From a virus, in IMG/VR virus record IMGVR_UViG_3300021963_005132, positions 1-34,958 of that record: a stretch of DNA of 34,958 nt. The stretch is one strand, 5' to 3'. The translations under genes and the position numbers were made by a program. The notes beneath the pieces were generated by a model, which was given only the letters and a program-made list of their open reading frames with translations, had not been told where the DNA came from and searched no databases. Shown here in pieces: positions 29,748 through 34,958 of this stretch (position 1 is its first letter; each line of letters begins with the position of its first letter).

Positions 29748-30823
29748 ATTCCAGTATACTCATTTAATACTTTGATTATATGCTCTTGCTCAAACATAGT
29801 CAACCACCACCCGTTAGGAATGCAGATCTGAGTTTCAGTAAACGATGTCACACCGGGTAGAGCACCCTCTCGGAATTGAGATATACTGCTGTACATATCA
29901 TTACGGAAGTGAACCGGGCTAACTGCAATGCCGTTGTTTTCTAAGTATTTGGTAAAATGATCCTTTAACCCTACTTTTACATGCATACTGAATAACCAGT
30001 ACGAACATGTCTCATCCCATTCAGGTAAAGTTAGTAATGGATTATTAACCTTAGTAATATAGTCTTTTGAATTACGTCTACTACAAGCAACCGAGTACTC
30101 AGCTTTACCTATATTAGATAGTCCAATAGAGGCATTAATATCATTCATGTGATATTTAAAACCAACTTTCGTAATGTCTTGTGTACAGCGGAATGATTCG
30201 TTCTTTGTTCTATCTAAACCATACCAACGAAGTGTACGGGCTTCATTTTCCATTTCAGGTGGGCAAACTAAAATTCCACCATCACCGGTAGTAAGGAATT
30301 TAATAGCCTGGAAGCTGTAACAAATATAATCTCCACGTTCAATATCACCTATACCAAAAACATCCCAGGTATGAGCAGCATCCTCGATTACAGGTACCCC
30401 AAATGCTTTAAGTGCTTTATAATCACAAATCTTTCCAGCCCAGTTAACTGCAAGGATTGCTTTAGTTTTTTCGTTGATTAGTTTACCAACAGATACAGGA
30501 TCAATGAGTCCGGTCAAGGGATCAATATCAGCCCAACGCAGTCTAGCGCCTCGATGAATTGCACCTACGTTAGATGCAAAACAAGTCTGAGGTGTTGCAA
30601 TAACTTCGTCACCAGGTTTAATATTTAATAGGTCTAGGGATAGATCAATAGCCGCAGTACATGAATTTACAGTGACAGGTCTTGTCTTAGATTTTAAAAC
30701 GCGCCACAAAACATCTTCAAATTCTTCTACGACAGGCCCCTGACCAATAAAGCCTGAAGATAGTACAGCGGAAACTTTTTCTGCTGCATGGTCCGACATC
30801 GCAACTTTAAATAACGGAATCAT
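29744..30823 (-). CDS. DegT/DnrJ/EryC1/StrS sugar aminotransferase
   Basis: A 359-residue PLP enzyme that transfers an amino group to a keto-sugar nucleotide. The PLP lysine is in SFQAIKFLTTGDGG (Lys about 175), the PLP-ring Asp in VIEDAAH (about 148), and SGFIGQGPVVEEFE is the usual N terminus. Length fits the family (about 370). It is directly followed by the epimerase and preceded, overlapping by 17 bases, by an N-acetyltransferase; the pair would give an N-acetylated amino-deoxysugar. Confidence 0.92.
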   Translation of the reverse strand: MIPLFKVAMSDHAAEKVSAVLSSGFIGQGPVVEEFEDVLWRVLKSKTRPVTVNSCTAAIDLSLDLLNIKPGDEVIATPQTCFASNVGAIHRGARLRWADIDPLTGLIDPVSVGKLINEKTKAILAVNWAGKICDYKALKAFGVPVIEDAAHTWDVFGIGDIERGDYICYSFQAIKFLTTGDGGILVCPPEMENEARTLRWYGLDRTKNESFRCTQDITKVGFKYHMNDINASIGLSNIGKAEYSVACSRRNSKDYITKVNNPLLTLPEWDETCSYWLFSMHVKVGLKDHFTKYLENNGIAVSPVHFRNDMYSSISQFREGALPGVTSFTETQICIPNGWWLTMFEQEHIIKVLNEYTGI

Positions 30824-31271
30824 ATTGATACTCCATGTAATATATTTTATCTGTTTCGCCTGTTACTTTAAAGTTAAGGCCTTCGTAAGTTTTAAATGCT
30901 CGTGTATTACTTTTTAATACCTCAAGCCGAATAGGTAATGACTTATGACATTGATCAACCAGAAACTTAAAAATAACTTTACCTAAACCTTTATCCCTAT
31001 AGTCAGGTACTAGACCACCAGTTAAAAGAAATTCGTTTTCATTTTTATGAACAACTCCAAAGCCAGCATCAACAATACACACACCATGCTCAATAGCATA
31101 CGCAATGTATAAGTCATATTTACGAAACGCAGTCTTGAACCATTCTTCCTGTTGTTCAGGGGTAATTAACTCAGTACTGCGTGTCATATATTCACGACAT
31201 TGATTACGCACTACGCGAAGATTCTCAGCCTCAGCAGGAGTTGTAACTCGTTTAAAAACTATTTGTGTCAT
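30807..31271 (-). CDS. GNAT N-acetyltransferase
   Basis: A 154-residue GNAT-fold enzyme. The acetyl-CoA pyrophosphate loop is seen in GGLVPDYRDKGLGKVIFKFLV, an atypical R-x-x-G-x-G variant, followed by RLEVLKSNTRAFKTYEGLNF. It probably acetylates the amino group added by the aminotransferase next to it, as WecD or FdtC-type enzymes do. The start overlaps the glycosyltransferase stop (ATGA). Confidence 0.87.
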   Translation of the reverse strand: MTQIVFKRVTTPAEAENLRVVRNQCREYMTRSTELITPEQQEEWFKTAFRKYDLYIAYAIEHGVCIVDAGFGVVHKNENEFLLTGGLVPDYRDKGLGKVIFKFLVDQCHKSLPIRLEVLKSNTRAFKTYEGLNFKVTGETDKIYYMEYQYDSVI

Positions 31272-32218
31272 AGAAACACCTCTTTAAATTTATTCATTAC
31301 AGGTACAGGCTTAAATTGCTCTACCCGCTTCGTCCAGTCTTGTTTAAACTCTGGTAAGTTATGAAGTAGATAATTTAAATGACTTGCATCATTATATAAT
31401 AGACCGCTGTCTTTTAACATATCTAAGTGATTTAAATCGTGACCATTGTTCCATGCAAGGACCGGTTTATTAAGAGATAAGAACTCAGCGATCGATAGAC
31501 CAAAACTCTCTCCTCTTTCTCTTGCATGTAACATTGCATCACAAGTATTAATAAAATCTGCTTTACGCTGAACGTCATGAATTTCATTAATAAACTTTAC
31601 GTTAGGATGGGATACAAAAGGTTCGGTACCCATCATAAGAAAAACAAACGTATCGTTATCTTGCACGAGCTTGGTAATATAGTCTTTTACAAATTTAATA
31701 TCAAAGGTAAAATAACCCCCAAGACGACCTATTATAATTTGATCTGGTCTAATACCTAATGCTTGTCTGTAATCTTTTTTAGGTTCAGGTAAATCTACAA
31801 TATGCGGAACAAACGGCAACTTACCATCTGACATTTTATTAGATAACCATTCGGATATATAAGCATACCTATCACCATGCGGTTCGTAATATTGAAACAC
31901 CGAATGTATGGCAGTCTTAGTATTAGTTACAAGCTCACCTTCCTTATGACCGGCTCTGATAAAGTAAGCTGTATCAACTTTCTCTTTATCTATCAGTTTT
32001 TGTAATTGACCTTCTTTATAACATTCGATCTTAAATCGTTGTTTAAGGTTATGAAGTACAACGGCCTCAGTGCCCATGTCTTTTTCATAACCTAAGCTTT
32101 CATTGTAAACGATTACGCTTTCATTACCTAAGACTTCTTGATTGTATCTTGCATAGTCGGTAACAGCTACTGTTGTACCACGAAAGTTTAATGTATTAGC
32201 GTGAAATAATATTTTCAT
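31268..32218 (-). CDS. Glycosyltransferase, GT-B (GT4-like)
   Basis: A 316-residue retaining glycosyltransferase. MKILFHANTLNFRGTTVAVTDYARYN is a GT-B N terminus; GRLGGYFTFDIKFVKDYI marks the second domain, and ARERGESFGLSIAEFLSLNKPVLAW is the E-x7-E motif that binds the donor sugar nucleotide. It would add a sugar to a growing glycan or protein. ATG overlaps the preceding gene stop (ATGA). Confidence 0.88.
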   Translation of the reverse strand: MKILFHANTLNFRGTTVAVTDYARYNQEVLGNESVIVYNESLGYEKDMGTEAVVLHNLKQRFKIECYKEGQLQKLIDKEKVDTAYFIRAGHKEGELVTNTKTAIHSVFQYYEPHGDRYAYISEWLSNKMSDGKLPFVPHIVDLPEPKKDYRQALGIRPDQIIIGRLGGYFTFDIKFVKDYITKLVQDNDTFVFLMMGTEPFVSHPNVKFINEIHDVQRKADFINTCDAMLHARERGESFGLSIAEFLSLNKPVLAWNNGHDLNHLDMLKDSGLLYNDASHLNYLLHNLPEFKQDWTKRVEQFKPVPVMNKFKEVFL

Positions 32219-32880
32219 AATTTAAATGTAGTAGCAGAAGTAAAAGACTCAGTTGTAAATTCGTCTCTAATAACCTGATCGCAACGTTTAACAAACATCT
32301 CAATATTTTCCGCCATTCGTGATTGATAGAGATGATATATCGAATTATCGAACACCGTACCAATACCATAGTAGCCAAGATTGCTTAAAGGCCAGATACC
32401 TTCAGAAGAAGGCTTCTCAAAGTATGTAGGCATCAGTGCACGATACTTCATACCTTTATCTTCTGCCATGTAGCATATTTCTTCAGCTGTATCTGATCGA
32501 CGGGTTTCGGTGAATGAGGGTCGACCTAGCTTGTCGTATGCTTTCTTAGAGATTGCATAGAAGGCAGGTGCGGCATAGATGTGAGACTTAGGGGGAATGT
32601 GGTTTGAGACTTGAGCAATGCCAACAAATGTCTCATTCCGATTTGCATACTTAATATACTCTAAGTAGCATTTATTGAGAGGGATACAATCGGGCTCCAT
32701 AAACACAATAACATCACTTGACGAGTTATTGATCACCCACTGCATCCACATGCCATGATTATGGCCATCACGGTTATCATAATTCATCGGAATACTAAAA
32801 TAGTCCATGACACGTTGATGTGCTGATAGCATATCCTTATCAACGTTATTCCAATGTAACGAATTAAACTCAACTTTCAT
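32215..32880 (-). CDS. Probable GT-A glycosyltransferase
   Basis: A 221-residue protein. VIVFMEPDCIPLNKCYLEYI has a metal-site-like EPD followed by a hydrophobic helix, as in GT-A enzymes, and HIYAAPAFYAISKKAYDKLGRPSF fits an acceptor-side segment. The family is not certain. AGGAGTGTGAT precedes the ATG. It is the first gene after the tRNA region, 61 bases downstream of an exact late promoter, and probably heads a late glycan operon. Confidence 0.72.
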   Translation of the reverse strand: MKVEFNSLHWNNVDKDMLSAHQRVMDYFSIPMNYDNRDGHNHGMWMQWVINNSSSDVIVFMEPDCIPLNKCYLEYIKYANRNETFVGIAQVSNHIPPKSHIYAAPAFYAISKKAYDKLGRPSFTETRRSDTAEEICYMAEDKGMKYRALMPTYFEKPSSEGIWPLSNLGYYGIGTVFDNSIYHLYQSRMAENIEMFVKRCDQVIRDEFTTESFTSATTFKL

Positions 32881-32916
32881 ATCACACTCCTATCATATAA
32901 TTATAATATAGACAAA

Positions 32917-32941
32917 GAAAAACCGCCACTGGGGACGGTTT
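32917..32941 (-). terminator. Rho-independent terminator after the tRNA array
   Basis: Minus-strand stem AAACCG / CGGTTT (6 bp, with extra G-C pairing across one mismatch) followed by TTTTTC. It lies between the tRNA array and the glycan operon and should stop tRNA transcripts. Confidence 0.78.
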
Positions 32942-32948
32942 ATTTATA
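32941..32948 (-). promoter_or_regulatory. T4-type late promoter TATAAATA
   Basis: Exact minus-strand TATAAATA, directly adjoining the terminator hairpin. RNA starting 5-7 bases downstream would lack the outer part of the 5' stem, so the terminator should not stop late transcripts from this site. Confidence 0.7.
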
Positions 32949-32958
32949 CCACAAAAAA

Positions 32959-33035
32959 TGGTGCGAGTGGCGGGACTCGAACCCGCAGATTATGGATTTT
33001 AAGTCCACTGCCTATACCAATTCGGCTACACTCGC
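32959..33035 (-). tRNA. tRNA-Leu (anticodon TAA), short variable loop
   Basis: Acceptor GCGAGTG/CACTCGC and T stem GCGGG/CCCGC are perfect; anticodon loop CTTAAAA; encoded CCA. Between anticodon and T stems there are only five bases (AATCT), whereas leucine tRNAs of bacteria and T4 have a long variable arm. Confidence 0.92.
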
Positions 33036-33041
33036 AATAAA

Positions 33042-33116
33042 TGGTCCGGCGTACAGGAATCGAACCTGTATTGATAGCTTAGAAGGCTACTGTATTATCC
33101 ATTATACTAACGCCAG
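33042..33116 (-). tRNA. tRNA-Arg (anticodon TCT)
   Basis: Cloverleaf with anticodon loop CTTCTAA, T stem ACAGG/CCTGT, acceptor CTGGCGT/ACGCCGG with one G-T wobble, encoded CCA. It reads AGA, a codon frequent in AT-rich phage genes. Confidence 0.92.
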
Positions 33117-33121
33117 AAGAA

Positions 33122-33198
33122 TGGTGCCCAAGGAGAGACTCGAACTCTCAAAATTTGGCTTCTAAGACCAACACGTATACCAATTCCGTCACCTGGGC
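33122..33198 (-). tRNA. tRNA-Leu (anticodon TAG), short variable loop
   Basis: Acceptor GCCCAGG/CTTGGGC (one G-T wobble), T stem GAGAG/CTCTC, anticodon loop CTTAGAA, encoded CCA. The variable loop is ATTTT, five bases, so like the TAA tRNA it lacks the class II arm. Confidence 0.92.
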
Positions 33199-33203
33199 AA
33201 TCT

Positions 33204-33674
33204 CTAAGCTGCTAATACCTCTTTCAACCTATCAGCCGCATAGCTAGCGGCGAAGGCATTTGGTTTAACCATTGGTACAACGTTACATGTACCTTTAATA
33301 AAACCAACTGCCTGCTGAATAACTATACTACTATTATAACGCACATCGGGGTTAATATCAAGATGTATCTGTACTTCTTTTTCACCAATTGAGTCTACAA
33401 TTTTATGGTACAGTTCCGCCACCTTATACACTTCGTTCATTAAACGCATCGATGGTTTACTAGCCTTAGCATCATAATCAATTTCCGTCTGTACTTCACC
33501 AAATATCTTACAACCGTGGCATCCATCTATGTGTACTACGATTGCTAAAGTATAATCTGCATACCATCTACCGCTACGCTTACATCTCTCTGAATCAGCC
33601 CCGATATAGATCTTAGTCTCTGGACTCTGTGATTCAATGAATGCTTTAACTTCACTTATATCTAAATTTTTCAT
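33204..33674 (-). CDS. YkuK/DUF458-type RNase H-fold protein
   Basis: A 156-residue protein. KIYIGADSERCKRSGRWYADYTLAIVVH has the strand-plus-Asp start of an RNase H-like fold, IHLDINPDVRYNSS holds further Asp, and VVPMVKPNAFAASYAADRL is typical of the DUF458 C terminus. A nuclease role is likely from the fold but not established for the family. It lies alone among tRNA genes and is read the same way, so it could take part in tRNA or RNA processing, by inference. ATG at 33674 has only a weak ribosome-binding site. Confidence 0.8.
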   Translation of the reverse strand: MKNLDISEVKAFIESQSPETKIYIGADSERCKRSGRWYADYTLAIVVHIDGCHGCKIFGEVQTEIDYDAKASKPSMRLMNEVYKVAELYHKIVDSIGEKEVQIHLDINPDVRYNSSIVIQQAVGFIKGTCNVVPMVKPNAFAASYAADRLKEVLAA

Positions 33675-33690
33675 GGTAGTACTTCTTAAA

Positions 33691-33764
33691 TGGAGCGGGG
33701 TGCGAGAATCGAACTCGCGACTTGAACTTGGAAGGATCTAGTTTTACCACTAAACTAACCCCGC
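33691..33764 (-). tRNA. tRNA-Gly (anticodon TCC)
   Basis: Acceptor GCGGGGT/ACCCCGC and T stem GCGAG/CTCGC are perfect, anticodon loop CTTCCAA, discriminator T, encoded CCA. The anticodon stem is weak: A27-A43 and T30-T40 do not pair, which may lower activity. Confidence 0.88.
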
Positions 33765-33766
33765 AT

Positions 33767-33840
33767 TGGCATCCCGGGAGGGATTTGAACCCCCACCAAC
33801 GGTTTTGGAGACCGACATGCTGCCGTTACACTACCGAGAT
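33767..33840 (-). tRNA. tRNA-Trp (anticodon CCA)
   Basis: Acceptor ATCTCGG/CCGGGAT with one wobble, discriminator G as usual for Trp, anticodon loop CTCCAAA, encoded CCA. Confidence 0.92.
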
Positions 33841-33856
33841 AAATTCTTATTATATA

Positions 33857-33933
33857 TGGCGCGTCCTGAGAGATTCGAACTCCCAACCTCAGGTTTCGAA
33901 GACCTGCTTTCTATCCAGTTGAATTAAGGACGC
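33857..33933 (-). tRNA. tRNA-Arg (anticodon TCG)
   Basis: Acceptor GCGTCCT/AGGACGC perfect, anticodon stem CAGGT/ACCTG, loop CTTCGAA, discriminator G, encoded CCA. Confidence 0.92.
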
Positions 33934-33938
33934 ATGTA

Positions 33939-34013
33939 TGGTGGTGACAGTTGGATTCGAGCCAACGACCTGCTCCGTATGAAGGAGCTGCACTACCGCT
34001 GTGCTATGTCACC
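33939..34013 (-). tRNA. tRNA-Met (anticodon CAT), elongator-type
   Basis: Acceptor GGTGACA/TGTCACC perfect, including a G1-C72 pair that excludes initiator use; anticodon stem GCTCC/GGAGC, loop TTCATAC, encoded CCA. It lacks the Ile2-like context of the 17101 tRNA. Confidence 0.9.
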
Positions 34014-34018
34014 TTAAC

Positions 34019-34108
34019 TGGCGGTGCGACTGAGACTCGAACTCAGAAACCGGCTTTCACCGGTCGACGGATTAGCAATCCGCTCTAATACCATTATAGG
34101 ACCGCACC
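34019..34108 (-). tRNA. tRNA-Ser (anticodon GCT)
   Basis: A class II tRNA with a full variable arm (ACCGG/CCGGT), acceptor GGTGCGG/TCGCACC, anticodon loop TTGCTAA, discriminator G, encoded CCA. Confidence 0.93.
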
Positions 34109-34114
34109 ATTAAT

Positions 34115-34206
34115 TGGCGGAAGACAGAGGAGTCGAACCCCATCCCATTTCTGAGAACCTGGTTTTCAAGGCCAGTCGCAGGACCAACCCCGCTGCATTA
34201 TCTTCC
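34115..34206 (-). tRNA. tRNA-Ser (anticodon TGA)
   Basis: A class II tRNA with long variable arm, acceptor GGAAGAT/GTCTTCC, anticodon stem CTGGC/ACCAG around loop CTTGAAA, discriminator G, encoded CCA. Confidence 0.92.
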
Positions 34207-34216
34207 ATTATTCTAC

Positions 34217-34292
34217 TGGTACCAAGAGACGGGATCGAACCGCCCAAGCACAGATTTTCAGTCTGTCGCTCTACCAACTGAGCTATCTTGGC
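34217..34292 (-). tRNA. tRNA-Phe (anticodon GAA)
   Basis: Acceptor GCCAAGA/TCTTGGT (G1-T72 wobble), anticodon stem ACAGA/TCTGT, loop CTGAAAA, encoded CCA. Confidence 0.93.
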
Positions 34293-34301
34293 AATTTTCT
34301 T

Positions 34302-34377
34302 TGGGGTGACCTATGGAATTCGAATCCATGCTATCGGAATCACAATCCGAGGTGCTAACCGCTGACACTAAGGTCAC
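34302..34377 (-). tRNA. tRNA-His (anticodon GTG), no encoded G-1
   Basis: Acceptor GTGACCT/AGGTCAC perfect, anticodon loop TTGTGAT, discriminator C, encoded CCA. The base before position 1 is T, not the G-1 that bacteria normally encode opposite C73. Confidence 0.92.
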
Positions 34378-34389
34378 ACCAAAGAAAAC

Positions 34390-34464
34390 TGGTAGGGGTA
34401 CAGAGAATCGAACTCTGATTAATAGGTTAAAAGCCTACTACTTTAGCCGTTAAGTTATACCCCC
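34390..34464 (-). tRNA. tRNA-Lys (anticodon TTT)
   Basis: Acceptor GGGGGTA/TACCCCT (G1-T72 wobble), anticodon loop CTTTTAA, encoded CCA. Its first ten bases overlap the 3' end of a protein gene, whose stop codon TAA (34455-34457) is formed by tRNA bases 8-10. Confidence 0.92.
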
Positions 34465-34586
34465 AAAGGTATTTGTTTTTGTGCTCTACGTAATGCCTTA
34501 TTAGACTTACGATGAACACCTGCTTTACGGAAAAGTGCTAGACGAACGAAGCAGTTACGTTCGCGCACGATCGGTTTACTTTTCAT
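34455..34586 (-). CDS. Tiny basic conserved phage protein
   Basis: A 43-residue protein, MKSKPIVRERNCFVRLALFRKAGVHRKSNKALRRAQ and onward, with about a third Arg and Lys. From memory similar short basic proteins occur near tRNA genes in marine T4-like phages. AAAGGAGTTAGTT precedes the ATG at 34586; the longer open frame to 34652 only reads through the tRNA-Gln gene. The stop lies inside tRNA-Lys, so mRNA and tRNA share a precursor. A nucleic-acid-binding role is possible. Confidence 0.75.
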   Translation of the reverse strand: MKSKPIVRERNCFVRLALFRKAGVHRKSNKALRRAQKQIPLGV

Positions 34587-34610
34587 AACTAACTCCTTTA
34601 AAAAAAATAA

Positions 34611-34684
34611 TGGCAGAGGGTACAAGAATCGAACTTGTGATCTCGGAATCAAAATCCGATGTTATACCATTTAACTAACCCCCA
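34611..34684 (-). tRNA. tRNA-Gln (anticodon TTG)
   Basis: Acceptor TGGGGGT/ACCCTCT with T1-T72 unpaired and one wobble, T stem ACAAG/CTTGT, anticodon loop TTTTGAT, discriminator G, encoded CCA. An open 1-72 pair is compatible with glutaminyl-tRNA synthetase. Confidence 0.9.
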
Positions 34685-34689
34685 ACAAA

Positions 34690-34764
34690 TGGTACCTTGT
34701 GACAGTTTCGAACTGCCGACCCTCTCGGTGTAAACGAGACGCTCTACCCCTGAGCTAACAAGGC
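34690..34764 (-). tRNA. tRNA-Val (anticodon TAC)
   Basis: Acceptor GCCTTGT/ACAAGGT, anticodon stem TCTCG/CGAGA perfect, loop TTTACAC, encoded CCA. Confidence 0.93.
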
Positions 34765-34771
34765 AAAAAAA

Positions 34772-34864
34772 TGGTGGAGCAACTTGGAGTCGAACCAAGA
34801 TTGTTTACCCTGAGGGGACGGATTTACAGTCCGCCGATGCACACGCCTTAGCATCAATTGCTCC
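34772..34864 (-). tRNA. tRNA-Tyr (anticodon GTA)
   Basis: A class II tRNA with long variable arm (CCC/GGG around TCA), acceptor GGAGCAA/TTGCTCC perfect, anticodon stem GCGGA/TCCGT, loop CTGTAAA, encoded CCA. Confidence 0.93.
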
Positions 34865-34870
34865 GAAAAT

Positions 34871-34945
34871 TGGCTCCAGTGGCAGGGATCGAACCTACGA
34901 CCAATTGATTAACAGTCAACTGCACTACCGCTGTGCTACACTGGA
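34871..34945 (-). tRNA. tRNA-Asn (anticodon GTT)
   Basis: Acceptor TCCAGTG/CACTGGA perfect, anticodon loop CTGTTAA, discriminator G, encoded CCA. Confidence 0.92.
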
Positions 34946-34952
34946 ATATAAA

Positions 34953-34958
34953 TGGTCT
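34953..34958 (-). tRNA. Possible 3' end of a further tRNA, cut by the window edge
   Basis: The last six bases read AGACCA on the minus strand, the form of an acceptor end plus encoded CCA, at the spacing seen between the other tRNAs. Only the end is present, so identity is unknown. Confidence 0.35.

Noticed and set aside
33722-33922. 66-residue plus-strand frame
   Set aside because: It is antisense to tRNA-Gly, tRNA-Trp and tRNA-Arg.
1-34958. Integrase, attachment site or insertion sequence
   Set aside because: No recombinase or transposase motif and no flanking direct repeats were seen, although the tRNA array would be a common target.

Overview
The window is part of the genome of a T4-like myovirus infecting a Gram-negative bacterium. 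A nearly complete T4-type replisome is present: B-family DNA polymerase gp43, UvsX recombinase, gp41 helicase, gp45 sliding clamp, gp44/gp62 clamp loader and the RegA translational repressor. Its order and small companion genes resemble those of marine cyanophages and pelagiphages. The window also has T4-type late promoters (TATAAATA), conventional sigma70-type promoters, and a cassette of at least 18 tRNAs. No photosynthesis genes, integrase or attachment site is visible. The host is probably not a cyanobacterium: exported proteins, ADP-heptose (LPS core) enzymes and a phasin-like protein suggest a proteobacterium, but this is inference.

Layout. (1) 1-7308, minus strand: small early genes, a late HExxH protein, gp41, UvsX, an exported thermonuclease-type nuclease and gp43. 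(2) 7435-12424, the only plus-strand block: an Asn-rich exported repeat protein, an exported collagen-like protein, and six small or mid-sized proteins, most with predicted membrane segments. I recognise no function for it, and it is the best candidate for an undescribed system. (3) 12413-17112, minus strand: an exported D-Ala-D-Ala peptidase-type protein, a tRNA with initiator features, a cupin, split HldE kinase and nucleotidyltransferase, an HldD-like epimerase, a glycosyltransferase and two phage hypotheticals, then a tRNA with CAT anticodon resembling Ile2. (4) 17194-19284: a string of tiny, translationally coupled genes, Hsp20 and a phasin-like protein, behind a 166-base structured non-coding stretch. 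(5) 19451-22975: regA, gp62, two small genes, gp44, a 2-oxoglutarate oxygenase-like gene and gp45. (6) 23007-32880: a glycan cassette of about ten genes (NTP-sugar transferase, SDRs, DegT aminotransferase, GNAT, a glycosyltransferase/C-methyltransferase fusion, several glycosyltransferases). (7) 32917-34958: terminator, 16 tRNAs, a YkuK/DUF458-type RNase H-fold gene and a tiny basic protein gene.

How it fits together. The replication genes are read as polycistronic units with many overlapping stop/start codons. Exact late-promoter octamers lie ahead of the HExxH gene and at two points in the glycan cassette, so at least part of the glycan cassette is probably expressed with virion genes. That would fit decoration of virions or remodelling of the host surface late in infection. 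The ADP-heptose genes supply kinase, nucleotidyl transfer and epimerase steps but no visible isomerase (GmhA) or phosphatase (GmhB), so they would need host enzymes. The tRNAs include three with anticodon CAT, with initiator-like, Ile2-like and elongator Met features, and two leucine tRNAs that lack the long variable arm.
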